The notes: generated from the sequence alone by a model not told the origin. A DNA stretch of 31,583 nucleotides from DUVY01 sp036562755 (GCA_036562755.1 DATCJN010000011.1:1-31583); one strand, 5' to 3'; shown: positions 13,956 through 23,430, counted from the first letter of the stretch. Made by a program: numbers and translations.

Positions 13956-16586
13956 TTAGTTTCTAGGGTTCTTAATGTTGGCTTGAGCTGCTGCCAGTCT
14001 TGCGATAGGAACTCTGAAAGGCGAGCAGGATACATAGGTTAGTCCAACATTGTGGCAGAATTCTATCGTGGAAGGATCGCCGCCGTGTTCGCCGCAGATA
14101 CCTAGTTTGATGTCGGGACGAACGGATTTACCCTTTTCAACGGCTATCTTGACGAGCTGGCCTACGCCTTCGGTATCGAGTTTTGCGAAAGGATCGGACT
14201 CGAATATCTTCTTAGCATAGTAATCTTCCAAGAACTTGCCGGCGTCGTCTCTGCTAAAGCCGTAGGTCATTTGGGTTAGGTCGTTAGTGCCGAAGGAGAA
14301 GAACTCGGCGCTCTTAGCGATCTTGTCGGCGGTGATAGCCGCTCTGGGAACTTCTATCATCGTTCCTACCAGATACTTAAGCTCTACGCCGCTTTGAGCT
14401 ATGATTTCGTCCGCGGTTTTTACTACAACGGCTTTTACATATTCAAGCTCTTTTACGTCGCCTACTAGAGGTATCATGATTTCGGGAACGACATTGATGC
14501 CCTTTTCTTTCTTAACTTCGATAGCAGCCTCTATAACCGCTCTGGTTTGCATTTCTGCGATTTCGGGATAGGTTACGCTCAAGCGGCATCCTCTGTGACC
14601 AAGCATGGGGTTGAATTCATGCAAGGAGTCGATGGTTGCCTTGAGCTCGTCGTATTCAAGACCCATTTCCTTAGCCAAATCTTTAATGTCTTGAGGATCG
14701 GTAGGCAAGAACTCGTGCAACGGAGGATCCAAGAATCTGATAGTAGCGGGACGGCCTTCCAATGCCTCGTAAATGCCCTTGAAGTCGTTCTTTTGCATAG
14801 GCAACAGTTTTGCCAACGCTTTTCTTCTGGCCTCTTCGGTCTTAGATACAATCATTTCGCGCATAGCGGGTATGCGGTCATGGTCAAAGAACATGTGCTC
14901 GGTTCTGGCTAGACCAATACCTTGAGCGCCAAACTTAACGGCTTGAGCGGCGTCGGCGGGGTTATCGGCGTTAGCGCGAACTTGCAACGCGCGATATTTG
15001 TCAGCCCATTCCATAATGGTAGCAAAGTCGCCTGTTACGGCTGCGGGCTCTGTAGGTATAGCTTCGCCGTAAACATAACCGGTGCTGCCGTCTAGCGAAA
15101 TGGGATCGCCTTCTTTATATACTTGACCGTTTACGGTAAATATCTTCTTTTCTTCGTCAACCTTGATGTCGCTGCAGCCTGCAACACAGCAAGTGCCCAT
15201 ACCTCTTGCGACAACGGCCGCGTGGGAGGTCATACCGCCTCTAGCGGTCAAGATACCCTCGGAAGCGTACATACCTTCGATGTCTTCCGGGCTGGTTTCA
15301 AGTCTTACCAATACAACCTTCTTGCCTGCGTTCTTCCAAGCGACAGCGTCTTCAGCGGTGAAGACTACAGCGCCGCTGGCTGCGCCGGGGGAAGCGGGCA
15401 AGCCTTTAGCTATGGGCTTAGCTTTCTTTAGCGCGCCGGGCTCGAATTGAGGATGCAACAGCGCGTCTAATTGTTTGGGATCTATCTTTAACAAAGCTTC
15501 TTTTTCGGTGATTAGTCCTTCTTTAACCAGGTCAACGGCAATCTTTAAAGCGGCCTTAGCCGTTCTCTTGCCGTTACGGGTTTGAAGCATGTAGAGTTTG
15601 CCGCGCTCGATGGTGAATTCCATATCTTGCATGTCTTTATAGTGGTTTTCGAGCTTCTTAGCGATTTCGGCAAATTGATTATATATAGTGGGTTGTTGTT
15701 CTGCCAATGTGTCTATGGTTTGAGGAGTGCGGATACCTGCAACAACGTCTTCGCCTTGAGCGTTCATTAGATATTCGCCGTAGAGTTTGTTTTCGCCCGT
15801 GGAAGGGTTACGAGTAAACGCAACGCCCGTTCCGCTGTCTTCGCCCATATTGCCGAAGACCATGGCTTGAACGTTAACAGCCGTGCCCCACCAGCTAGGT
15901 ATATCGTTTAGACGGCGATATACGATAGCTCTGGGATTTTCCCAAGATCTAAATACCGCTTGAACAGCTTCGATTAATTGAGCGGAGGGATCTTGAGGGA
16001 AGTCCGAACCGAGACCTTCTTTGTATAGCTTTTTAAACAAAGCTACGATTTCTTTTAAGTCATCGGCGGTTAAATCGGTGTCTTGTTTGTAGCCTTTTTC
16101 TTCTTTAACTTGGTCTAGGATGCGTTCGAACTTAGACTTTTCTAAGCCCATAACAACGTCCGAGAACATTTGAATAAATCTGCGATAAGAGTCGTAAGCG
16201 AATCTTTCGTTGTTGGTTAACTTTGCAAGGCCCAAAACGGTTTCATCGTTTAGACCGAGATTGAGAATCGTATCCATCATGCCGGGCATGGATGCGCGGG
16301 CGCCGCTGCGAACGGATACCAATAAGGGATTGTTGACGTCTCCGAACTTTTTGCCTTCGATTTTTTCCAATTCATGTAATGCGGCAAAAATTTGTTCTTT
16401 GATTTCGTCTGCGATAACTTGACCGTCTTCGTAATACTTGGTGCACGCTTCGGTCGTTACCGTAAAGCCTTGGGGAACGGGCAAGCCTAGATTGGTCATT
16501 TCGGCCAAGTTTGCGCCCTTGCCGCCAAGGAGTTCTCTCATAGAGCCGTTGCCTTCTTTAAAAAGGTAAACATACTTATGTGCCAT
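13956..16586 (-). CDS. ppdK: Pyruvate, phosphate dikinase
   Basis: PPDK interconverts PEP, AMP and PPi with pyruvate, ATP and phosphate; in anaerobes it often runs in glycolysis as a PPi-linked pyruvate kinase. The 876-residue protein matches the Clostridium symbiosum enzyme in length. It has the ATP-grasp N-terminus (GGKGANLAEM), the swivelling domain with the phospho-histidine in GGMTSHAAVVARGMG near residue 455, and the C-terminal PEP domain with Cys-831 in GICGEHGG. The start is the ATG at 16586 after GGAAGGAG; the frame opens 18 codons earlier without a ribosome-binding site. It has its own promoter and terminator and no PPDK regulatory protein gene beside it. Confidence 0.96.
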   Translation of the reverse strand: MAHKYVYLFKEGNGSMRELLGGKGANLAEMTNLGLPVPQGFTVTTEACTKYYEDGQVIADEIKEQIFAALHELEKIEGKKFGDVNNPLLVSVRSGARASMPGMMDTILNLGLNDETVLGLAKLTNNERFAYDSYRRFIQMFSDVVMGLEKSKFERILDQVKEEKGYKQDTDLTADDLKEIVALFKKLYKEGLGSDFPQDPSAQLIEAVQAVFRSWENPRAIVYRRLNDIPSWWGTAVNVQAMVFGNMGEDSGTGVAFTRNPSTGENKLYGEYLMNAQGEDVVAGIRTPQTIDTLAEQQPTIYNQFAEIAKKLENHYKDMQDMEFTIERGKLYMLQTRNGKRTAKAALKIAVDLVKEGLITEKEALLKIDPKQLDALLHPQFEPGALKKAKPIAKGLPASPGAASGAVVFTAEDAVAWKNAGKKVVLVRLETSPEDIEGMYASEGILTARGGMTSHAAVVARGMGTCCVAGCSDIKVDEEKKIFTVNGQVYKEGDPISLDGSTGYVYGEAIPTEPAAVTGDFATIMEWADKYRALQVRANADNPADAAQAVKFGAQGIGLARTEHMFFDHDRIPAMREMIVSKTEEARRKALAKLLPMQKNDFKGIYEALEGRPATIRFLDPPLHEFLPTDPQDIKDLAKEMGLEYDELKATIDSLHEFNPMLGHRGCRLSVTYPEIAEMQTRAVIEAAIEVKKEKGINVVPEIMIPLVGDVKELEYVKAVVVKTADEIIAQSGVELKYLVGTMIEVPRAAITADKIAKSAEFFSFGTNDLTQMTYGFSRDDAGKFLEDYYAKKIFESDPFAKLDTEGVGQLVKIAVEKGKSVRPDIKLGICGEHGGDPSTIEFCHNVGLTYVSCSPFRVPIARLAAAQANIKNPRN

Positions 16587-16630
16587 TTTATCTCCTTCCT
16601 TTAAGTTTTGCGTTAAAAATTTCCAGATAC

Positions 16631-16659
16631 ATTTTAACAAATTTGCCTATATAAGCCAA
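16631..16659 (-). promoter_or_regulatory. Promoter of ppdK
   Basis: TTGGCT (16654-16659) and TAAAAT (16631-16636) are 17 bases apart, and TGT before the second gives an extended -10. Transcription should start near 16624, giving a leader of about 38 bases. No terminator is seen between pnp and this promoter, so read-through from pnp is possible. Confidence 0.6.
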
Positions 16660-16682
16660 ATGATTTAGGCTTTAAACGCTCT

Positions 16683-18776
16683 TTATTTAGAGAGTTTGTT
16701 TACAAGTTTTAGATCGATTCTGCCCTTTTCGCTATCTATCTTTATGACTTCGACTATTACTTCGTCGCCCACGTTGACCACGTCGGTAACTTTCTTGACG
16801 CGTTCAGGCGCTAATTTGCTTATATGAATCATGCCTTCTTTTCCGGGCGCGATTTCTACTATTGCGCCAAAGTCTAACACGCGTGTGACATAGCATTGAT
16901 ATTGGAAGCCGATTTCGGGCTCTTCTGTTATAGCCAAAACTTTGTTCTTGGCAAGCTCTGCAAGAGCAAGATCGGTAGAGGCTATCATAACCTTGCCTTC
17001 TTCTGTTATATCGATCTTGACGCCGGTTTCGTCTATAATCTTGTTGATGACTTTGCCGCCTTTGCCTATTACGTCGCCGATCTTATCGGGCGAAATCTCA
17101 AAGCTGATAATCTTAGGCGCGTATTTGGAAAGTTGAGGTCTGGGCGCGGGCAGGACTTCAAGCATTTTTTGAAGGATATATAATCTGCCTTGTCTTGCTT
17201 GCTCCAGCGCTCTTTCCAAAATTTCTTTGTCGATACCTTTTATCTTTATATCCATTTGAATAGCGGTGATGCCTTGGGATGTTCCCGCTACCTTAAAGTC
17301 CATATCGCCCAAAAAGTCTTCCAAGCCCTGAATATCGGACAGGATAGCCACTCTGTTGGTAGCCTCATCTTTTATTAAGCCCATCGCGATACCGGCTACG
17401 GGCGCTTTTATGGGAACGCCTGCGTCCATTAGAGCTAGACACGAGCCGCATACGCTGGCTTGGGATGTCGAGCCGTTTGAGCTTAGAATTTCGCTGACCG
17501 TGCGAATAGCGTAAGGGAATTCGTCCTCGGACGGTAAAACGGCTTCAAGAGCCCTTTCAGCCAAAGCGCCGTGACCGATTTCTCTTCTGCTGGGGCCTCT
17601 TAAAGGCTTAGCTTCGCCCGTGCAGTAAGGCGGGAAGTTGTAGTGGTGCATATATCTTTTGAAGCTTTCTTCGTCCAAGCCTTCTAATTTTTGAACGTCG
17701 CTGATAGTGCCCAAAGTGGCCGTCGATAGAGCTTGAGTTTGGCCTCTGGTAAATACAGCGCTGCCGTGAACTCTGGGCAAAATAGAAGTTTCGCACCAGA
17801 TAGGTCTTATTTCGTCAGGCTTTCTGCCGTCCGGTCTGATGCCGTAGTCCAAAATCTTAGCTCTGACCTTTTCTTTGGTCATTTTATATAAGACGTCGCC
17901 TATTTCGCGGGCTTTGTCGGGGAAGATATCTTTAAAGTGTTCCAAAACATCGGCTTTTACGCGGTCTTCGTTAGCTTGCCTTGTGGCTCTGTCAAAAGTG
18001 TCCAAAGCCTCGTCCAACATTTTGTCCGCGTATTCTCTGACAGCTTGATTGATTTCTTCGGGGATTGTATAATATTGAACTTCTTTTTTGGGTTTGCCGA
18101 TTTGCTTTACGATGTCTTCTATAAAGCTGACAATTTTTTTGATTTCTTCGTGGGCAAACATTATGCCGTCAATCATAACCTTTTCGCTGACTTGGCTTGC
18201 GCCCGCCTCTACCATCATTATCGCGTCTTTGGTGCCGCTGACATAGACGTGCATTAATGATTTTGAGCGCTGTTCGGTGTCAGGATTGATTACGTATTGA
18301 CCGTCAACATAGCCCACTACTACCGAGCCGGTAGGTCCCAAGAAAGGAATGTCCGAGATAGACAACGCGATAGAAGAGCCTATCATGGCGAATACTTCGG
18401 GCGGGATATTGGTGTCAACGGACAAGGCCGTGCAAACTACCGCCACATCGTTAAAGAAACCTTCGGGGAAGAGCGGTCTTATAGGTCTGTCTATAAGTCT
18501 GCTGGTTAAAATCGCTTTGTCGCTCGCTCTGCCTTCGCGTTTTTTAAATCCGCCGGGGATTTTTCCCACGGCATACATTTTTTCCTCAAAATCTACGCCC
18601 AAGGGGAAGAAGTCGATGCCTTCTCTAGGCTCGGGCGACATTGTTACGTTTGTCAAAACAACGGTGTCGCCGCATCTGACGATGCAAGAACCGTTGGCTA
18701 GTTCGGCATATTTTCCTGTTTCTACTATTACCTCTTTGCCGCCTATTTCTGTCTTAAATACATGTCCTAATTGCAT
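16683..18776 (-). CDS. pnp: Polyribonucleotide nucleotidyltransferase (PNPase)
   Basis: PNPase degrades RNA 3' to 5' by phosphorolysis as a trimer. The 697-residue protein has two RNase PH domains (first from about residue 10, second with GSAVFTRGQTQALSTATLG and FPPYCTGE), the KH domain with IGKGGKVINKI, and a C-terminal S1 domain (from about residue 620) ending in LVNKLSK, all of normal size. It follows rpsO, the usual bacterial order. The only good ribosome-binding site (GGAGG, 18791-18795) lies 14 bases before the ATG at 18776, longer than usual. An in-frame TAA at 18780-18782 rules out an earlier start. An intercistronic hairpin lies just upstream. Confidence 0.96.
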   Translation of the reverse strand: MQLGHVFKTEIGGKEVIVETGKYAELANGSCIVRCGDTVVLTNVTMSPEPREGIDFFPLGVDFEEKMYAVGKIPGGFKKREGRASDKAILTSRLIDRPIRPLFPEGFFNDVAVVCTALSVDTNIPPEVFAMIGSSIALSISDIPFLGPTGSVVVGYVDGQYVINPDTEQRSKSLMHVYVSGTKDAIMMVEAGASQVSEKVMIDGIMFAHEEIKKIVSFIEDIVKQIGKPKKEVQYYTIPEEINQAVREYADKMLDEALDTFDRATRQANEDRVKADVLEHFKDIFPDKAREIGDVLYKMTKEKVRAKILDYGIRPDGRKPDEIRPIWCETSILPRVHGSAVFTRGQTQALSTATLGTISDVQKLEGLDEESFKRYMHHYNFPPYCTGEAKPLRGPSRREIGHGALAERALEAVLPSEDEFPYAIRTVSEILSSNGSTSQASVCGSCLALMDAGVPIKAPVAGIAMGLIKDEATNRVAILSDIQGLEDFLGDMDFKVAGTSQGITAIQMDIKIKGIDKEILERALEQARQGRLYILQKMLEVLPAPRPQLSKYAPKIISFEISPDKIGDVIGKGGKVINKIIDETGVKIDITEEGKVMIASTDLALAELAKNKVLAITEEPEIGFQYQCYVTRVLDFGAIVEIAPGKEGMIHISKLAPERVKKVTDVVNVGDEVIVEVIKIDSEKGRIDLKLVNKLSK

Positions 18777-18795
18777 ATCTTACTGCTAATCCTCC

Positions 18796-18820
18796 AAAAA
18801 TAAGGGCGAAAACCGCCCTT
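18796..18820 (-). terminator. Hairpin between rpsO and pnp (attenuator or processing site)
   Basis: AAGGGCG pairs with CGCCCTT across a five-base loop (18802-18820), followed by ATTTTT that runs straight into the pnp GGAGG. It could end part of the rpsO transcripts or be an RNA-processing site. Confidence 0.65.
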
Positions 18821-18829
18821 ATAAAACAA

Positions 18830-19093
18830 TTATTTTCTGATATCGAGTTTTTCTATAATATCTCTGTAACGATTGATATCGATTTTTTTGAGATAGTTAA
18901 GAAGCTGCCTTCTTTGACCGACCATCTGCAATAGTCCGCGTCTGGAGTGGAAGTCTTTTTTGTGAACCTTGAGATGTTCGTTTAGGTGATTGATTCTGTA
19001 AGTTAAAAGAGCTATTTGAACTTCGGGAGAGCCCGTGTCGCCTTCTTTGCGGGCGAATTGAGAAATGATTTGTTGTTTGGTTTGCTTATCCAT
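18830..19093 (-). CDS. rpsO: 30S ribosomal protein S15
   Basis: S15 (uS15) binds the central domain of 16S rRNA early in 30S assembly. The 87-residue protein shows the conserved FARKEGDTGSPEVQIALLT, the HKKDFHSRRGLL region, VGQRRQLLNYL and a C-terminal Y-R-x-I-I-x-x-L-x-I-R-K tail. It is full length. The ATG at 19093 follows GGAGGTTAAAAA. Transcription starts about 80 bases upstream from a strong promoter, and the leader can fold, as expected for a gene that often represses its own translation. It is followed by pnp. Confidence 0.97.
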   Translation of the reverse strand: MDKQTKQQIISQFARKEGDTGSPEVQIALLTYRINHLNEHLKVHKKDFHSRRGLLQMVGQRRQLLNYLKKIDINRYRDIIEKLDIRK

Positions 19094-19122
19094 TTTTTAA
19101 CCTCCAAGGATATTAAAATAAG

Positions 19123-19170
19123 CCAAAAACCTAGTATAGCGCGGAGTAGGCCGCTAAACCAAGTTTTGGG
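19123..19170 (-). promoter_or_regulatory. Foldable rpsO leader, probable S15 autoregulatory element
   Basis: In the predicted leader CCCAAAAC near the 5' end (19163-19170) can pair with GTTTTTGG (19123-19130), enclosing a second helix TAGCG/CGCTA (19137-19156). Two stacked helices just before the ribosome-binding site resemble the layout of known S15 leaders. The protein-binding motif itself cannot be confirmed by eye. Confidence 0.5.
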
Positions 19171-19180
19171 TATCTGCTTT

Positions 19181-19209
19181 AGTATAGCATACCAGTTTTA
19201 AGATGTAAA
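19181..19209 (-). promoter_or_regulatory. Promoter of rpsO-pnp
   Basis: TTTACA (19204-19209) and TATACT (19181-19186) are 17 bases apart, and TGC before the second gives an extended -10. The start should be near 19174. Confidence 0.75.
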
Positions 19210-19261
19210 TTAAATATTCGGTTATATCGTCCCAAAACCTAGGCTTAATAATTATTGTTGG

Positions 19262-20671
19262 CTATTTTGTATCAAAAAATAACTGTTTGTGCCTAGATAA
19301 CATCTCGTCAAAGCGGGCAATATAGTCCTCTATAAATTTTACATTGGCGCTGCGCTCTATCCTGCCGCCGCCCATTAACCGTTTGCTGATTGCTCCCGCG
19401 CCGCAAGCTATGACCGAAACGCTTTCTTCCATAGTGTCTATGTTGTTAATGCATTGCGTTCCGGGTTTGCAGTAGCCCGTGTTTTCAAGATTGCCTATCA
19501 TATTTTTCTGGCGGTATAGATAATACGGCGTATATCCTGCTTGAGTTAACTTTTCATAAGCGTAATCTACCATTTTCACGGCGTCGGCATAGTATTGTAA
19601 AGGACGCTGTTTTAAGGTTGAACCGCTCTTTAGGCTCAAAGTATGCGCCGTTATATTGTCGGGGGATAAATCCAAAGTCTTATGGATAGTATCGCAAAAG
19701 CTAGAATAATCGTCGCTCGGCAAACCCGCGATTAGATCCATATTGATAATAAAGTCATAGTTTCTTGCCAGTTCAAAAGCGGTATAAATGTCCTCTACCA
19801 GATGCCCGCGTCCAATGGTATTTAGGACTTCTTGATTAAAGGTTTGGGGGTTAATGCTTATTCTGGTAACTTTATGAGCTTTTAATAAGTCAAGTTTTTC
19901 TTTGGTTATGGTATCAGGTCTGCCCGCCTCTACAGTAAACTCCAATGTATCCTTGGGGATTGCCGATAAGATTTTATCCAACTGTTCTATATTAATAGAA
20001 GTGGGCGTGCCGCCGCCTACATAAACCGAGCGAATGTAGAGATTCAAGGATTTTATTAAATCCAGGCAATATTCTATCTCTCGGCTCAACAGTTCGGCGT
20101 AATTTCCAATAAGATGTTCGCATTTTTTTAGCTCGGAAGAAATAAAAGAACAATAGCTACACCTGGTAAGGCAAACGGGAATATTTACGTATAAATTGAC
20201 CGCTTTTTCGTCTTTTTTATAGATGCCTTTTTGAGCCTCAATAATTTGAGATAATAATTTGAGTTTCTTGGGCGATATATCAAAAGTCTTTTCTAGCTCT
20301 TGAGATATATTTTCCTGCAAAACGCCGTTTTCCAGCAACTCATAAGCCAGTTTGGTGGGGCGGATTCCGGTAAGGCTTCCCCACGGCATAGATAAACCTG
20401 TAGTATGCTTTAGGGCTTTGTATAGAGAATGTTTTGCAAATCGTTTTAGATATTTAAAGTATTCCAAAGAGCCTTTATTATATGAAAAAGGCTCGGCGTC
20501 AAAAAACTCTTGATTACCTATTATTGTTTTATTTTGGACTTCTTGGCCGATGAAAGATATTTCCTGATCAATAAAAATATCGGACGATTGTCCGCGCTTA
20601 TAGTCTTTAAAAAAAAGCCTGATTATATCTTCCGTTTCGGGCAAAAGTTCGGGTATGTTTATATTATACAT
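19262..20671 (-). CDS. hemZ: Coproporphyrinogen dehydrogenase HemZ-like radical SAM protein
   Basis: HemZ is the Bacillus-type relative of HemN/HemW radical SAM enzymes. The 469-residue protein has the HemZ-specific N-terminal half with GIRPTKLAYELLE at 102-114, then the radical SAM cluster motif C167-x3-C171-x2-C174 in PVCLTRCSYCSF, VGGGTPTSI, VEAGRPDTIT and INPQTFN. It has the long N-terminal extension that separates HemZ from the shorter HemW. Whether it oxidises coproporphyrinogen or is a heme chaperone is not settled for clostridial members, and no heme genes are nearby. Its start overlaps the MBL gene by eight bases. It is the last gene of the recJ-relA-MBL-hemZ run, with no clear terminator after it. 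Confidence 0.88.
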   Translation of the reverse strand: MYNINIPELLPETEDIIRLFFKDYKRGQSSDIFIDQEISFIGQEVQNKTIIGNQEFFDAEPFSYNKGSLEYFKYLKRFAKHSLYKALKHTTGLSMPWGSLTGIRPTKLAYELLENGVLQENISQELEKTFDISPKKLKLLSQIIEAQKGIYKKDEKAVNLYVNIPVCLTRCSYCSFISSELKKCEHLIGNYAELLSREIEYCLDLIKSLNLYIRSVYVGGGTPTSINIEQLDKILSAIPKDTLEFTVEAGRPDTITKEKLDLLKAHKVTRISINPQTFNQEVLNTIGRGHLVEDIYTAFELARNYDFIINMDLIAGLPSDDYSSFCDTIHKTLDLSPDNITAHTLSLKSGSTLKQRPLQYYADAVKMVDYAYEKLTQAGYTPYYLYRQKNMIGNLENTGYCKPGTQCINNIDTMEESVSVIACGAGAISKRLMGGGRIERSANVKFIEDYIARFDEMLSRHKQLFFDTK

Positions 20672-21272
20672 AAGGGTTGTATTCTTTCTCGTGTTTTAAT
20701 GTGGTAGGCTCGCCGTGACCGGGATAAACCGTATAGTCGCCTTCTAAATTAAATAAATTTTTTATTGACTGCAATATCTGCTCATAGTTCCCGCCCGCCA
20801 AATCCGTGCGGCCGATATTCTCTCTAAACAGAGTATCCCCCGAAAAGATACAATTATCTATAACGTAGCAAACGCAGCCTGGCGTGTGTCCGGGGGTGTG
20901 AATGACTTTGACTTTTATATCATCAAAATCCAAAGTTTCGCCGCCTGTCAATAAAACATCCGCGCTAAAAGGCTTGACGGGATAGCCGAATCTGGAGCCG
21001 TAATTCTTTGAAGTATCTAACATATCGGCGTCGGCTTGGTGAATATATATGGGGGCTACGCCTTTAAATAAATGCCCGAGCGCTATATGGTCAAAATGCC
21101 CGTGGGTTAATAAAACGGCTTTTAATTCTAAATTATTAGCCGTCAAATACTCTTGGGCTTTTTGGTAAAACCTTTCCGTTCCCGAAGGATCTATAAAAAT
21201 AGCGCTTGAATTTTGGCTTATTATATAAAAATTGCTTCCGACTAAATTGGTTACTATGGTTTTTATTTGCAT
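20664..21272 (-). CDS. MBL-fold metallo-hydrolase (hydroxyacylglutathione hydrolase-like)
   Basis: The 202-residue protein is a compact metallo-beta-lactamase-fold hydrolase with the full metal set: THGHFDH at 56-62 (H57, H59, D61, H62), HTPGHTPG, SGDTLF and YPGHGEPT near the C-terminus. It belongs to the small glyoxalase II-like group found beside relA and hemZ in many Clostridia; the true substrate is not known. The ATG at 21272 is ten bases after the relA stop, with only a weak AGAAG before it, so translation probably depends on ribosomes arriving from relA. It overlaps hemZ by eight bases. Confidence 0.9.
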   Translation of the reverse strand: MQIKTIVTNLVGSNFYIISQNSSAIFIDPSGTERFYQKAQEYLTANNLELKAVLLTHGHFDHIALGHLFKGVAPIYIHQADADMLDTSKNYGSRFGYPVKPFSADVLLTGGETLDFDDIKVKVIHTPGHTPGCVCYVIDNCIFSGDTLFRENIGRTDLAGGNYEQILQSIKNLFNLEGDYTVYPGHGEPTTLKHEKEYNPYV

Positions 21273-21282
21273 ACTTCTATTA

Positions 21283-23430
21283 TTAATTAGTTATTCTTCT
21301 TACTTCGCTGACTTCTTCCAGTTGTTTTAACTTGCTGAATAATAAATCAAGATCAGATATCTTTTCCACTCTAACGGTTACGTTCATTATGGCTTTGCCC
21401 GCTTTGGAAATGCGCGCGTTGATGGCGCCTATTGAGAGCTTTTGTTCGGCAAAGACATTGGACACCTTGGCGAGCAAGCCCGCGTGGTCGTTGGCTATTA
21501 TTTGGACATTGGCGAAGAACTTGGATTCGCCTTTTGACCATTCGACCTCGATTAGACGCTCCTGCTCCATAGATTTTATGTTAGGACAGGTGTCGCGGTG
21601 AACAACGATTCCCCTGCCTCTTGATATAAAGCCGATAATTTTATCCCCGGGCACGGGCGTGCAGCACTTAGCCATTCTAACGAGCAAATCTTTTTGTCCT
21701 TTGACCGTAACGGCCTCATGGTGTTCGCCCACATCCGCGTTGACTTTAAACTCGCGCGACTGAGTGATTTGCTCTTTTTTATAAAAATCTATTAGTTTGA
21801 GTATTACTTGACTGGACGATATTCCCCCGTAGCCGACCGCCGCATACATATCTTCCAGCGAAGTCAATGAAAGCTTTTGCATTACCGTGTCCAGCCAGGG
21901 CTGCTTGAATAGCTGAGTGTAGGTAAAACCCCTTCTCTTGAGTTCGTTTTCGATTATGTCCTTGCCGAGCTTGATGTTTTCCTCCTTCATTTCTTTTTTG
22001 AAGAAAGACCTAATCTTTGCCTTTGCGGCCGAAGTTTTAACGATTTTTAGCCAGTCTCGAGAAGGGCCTTTTGAGTTGGCGCTGGTTATGATCTCCACAT
22101 AATCGCCCGTTTGAAGCGGGGTGTGAAGCGGAACTATTTTGCCGTTGATTTTGGCGCTGACACATCTGTTGCCTACATCGGTGTGGACATTATACGCAAA
22201 GTCAATGGGGGTAGAACCCTCGGGCAAGACTATGACATCGCCTTTGGGCGTAAATACAAATACTTGTCCGCTGTATAAATCGACTTTTAGGGATTCTAGA
22301 AACTCTTTTGAGCTGCCCAGCTCGTTTTGCATGTCCATGACTTCCCTAAGCCAGCCTATCTTGATGTCGAAGTCGTTGGACTTGCCGCGGTTTTCTTTAT
22401 ATTTCCAGTGCGCAGCAACGCCGTATTCGGCTATCTTGTGCATTTCGTAAGTTCTGATTTGGATTTCAAAAGGCGAGCCGTAATTGGTCATAACCGTTGT
22501 ATGCAGGGATTGATAGTTGTTGGGCTTGGGCACGGCTATATAGTCCTTAAATCTGCCGGGCACGGGTTTCCAATAGGTATGGATCTTTCCCAAGACTTCG
22601 TAACAGTCGCTTACGGTTTTGACTATTACGCGCACGGCGGTTAAGTCGTAAATCTGCTCAAAGGTCTTGTGCTGGGTTACCATTTTGCGATAAATGCTGT
22701 AAAAATGCTTGGGTCTGCCGCTTACTTCGCCTTCAATATTGAGTTCGTTAAGAATTTCGACGAGCTGTTTGATTATTTTGTTGACCATCTCTTGACGCTC
22801 GGCGCGTTTTAGGCTGACTTCTTTTACCAGCTCTTCGTAAATCTCTCTGTGCATAACCTTAAGGCACAAGTCCTCAAGCTCGCATTTTATATACGATAGA
22901 CCCAGCCTTCCGGCTAAGGGAGCGTAAATTTCCAAGGTTTCTTTGGCGATAATTTGCTGGCGCTCATATGTCAAAGCGGCGATGGTTCGCATATTGTGCA
23001 GTCTGTCCGCAAGCTTGATTAAAATTACGCGGATATCCTTAGCCATAGCGAAAAACATCTTGCGGAAGTTTTCGGCCTGCTCTTCTTCTTTGGACTTAAA
23101 GACGATTTTATCCAGCTTGGTTACGCCTTTTACTAACTCGCAAATCTCTTCGCCAAAGTCTTTTTTTAGATTTTCTTCTGAAATCGAAGTGTCTTCCAAG
23201 ACATCATGCAGCAAGGCGGCGCAAATCGTGGCGATATCCATTCCCAAGTCAATTAGAATATCCGCTACGCCCATGGGGTGCGTTATATATGGCTCGCCCG
23301 ATTCTCTCTTTTGTCCTTCGTGAGCTTTCCAGGCAAATTCTAAGGCGTTCTCCAGCGTCTTGCTTTCCGCCGGATAATAGTGCCTCATCTTAGATATAAG
23401 TTCTTCTTTTTTGTCAGCGATATCGCTCAA
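21283..23430 (-). CDS. relA: Bifunctional (p)ppGpp synthetase/hydrolase, Rel family
   Basis: This long RSH protein makes and degrades (p)ppGpp, the stringent-response alarmone. In order it has the HD hydrolase domain (ALLHDVLEDT and ADRLHNMRT, so probably active), the synthetase domain with RFKDYIAVPKPNNYQSLHT, TGS (VFTPKGDVIVLPEGSTPIDFAY), a helical/zinc-finger region with AKCCTPVPGD, and a C-terminal ACT domain. RFKD is the RXKD motif of bifunctional enzymes; monofunctional RelA has EXDD. At 715 residues it is of normal length. The start is a TTG at 23428-23430 that overlaps the recJ stop as TTGA; AGGTGG four bases upstream supports it over the Met at codon 16. Confidence 0.95.
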   Translation of the reverse strand: MSDIADKKEELISKMRHYYPAESKTLENALEFAWKAHEGQKRESGEPYITHPMGVADILIDLGMDIATICAALLHDVLEDTSISEENLKKDFGEEICELVKGVTKLDKIVFKSKEEEQAENFRKMFFAMAKDIRVILIKLADRLHNMRTIAALTYERQQIIAKETLEIYAPLAGRLGLSYIKCELEDLCLKVMHREIYEELVKEVSLKRAERQEMVNKIIKQLVEILNELNIEGEVSGRPKHFYSIYRKMVTQHKTFEQIYDLTAVRVIVKTVSDCYEVLGKIHTYWKPVPGRFKDYIAVPKPNNYQSLHTTVMTNYGSPFEIQIRTYEMHKIAEYGVAAHWKYKENRGKSNDFDIKIGWLREVMDMQNELGSSKEFLESLKVDLYSGQVFVFTPKGDVIVLPEGSTPIDFAYNVHTDVGNRCVSAKINGKIVPLHTPLQTGDYVEIITSANSKGPSRDWLKIVKTSAAKAKIRSFFKKEMKEENIKLGKDIIENELKRRGFTYTQLFKQPWLDTVMQKLSLTSLEDMYAAVGYGGISSSQVILKLIDFYKKEQITQSREFKVNADVGEHHEAVTVKGQKDLLVRMAKCCTPVPGDKIIGFISRGRGIVVHRDTCPNIKSMEQERLIEVEWSKGESKFFANVQIIANDHAGLLAKVSNVFAEQKLSIGAINARISKAGKAIMNVTVRVEKISDLDLLFSKLKQLEEVSEVRRITN

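Noticed and set aside
16587..16640. Longer ppdK start
   Set aside because: The extra 18 codons have no ribosome-binding site and overlap the promoter; the ATG at 16586 follows GGAAGGAG.
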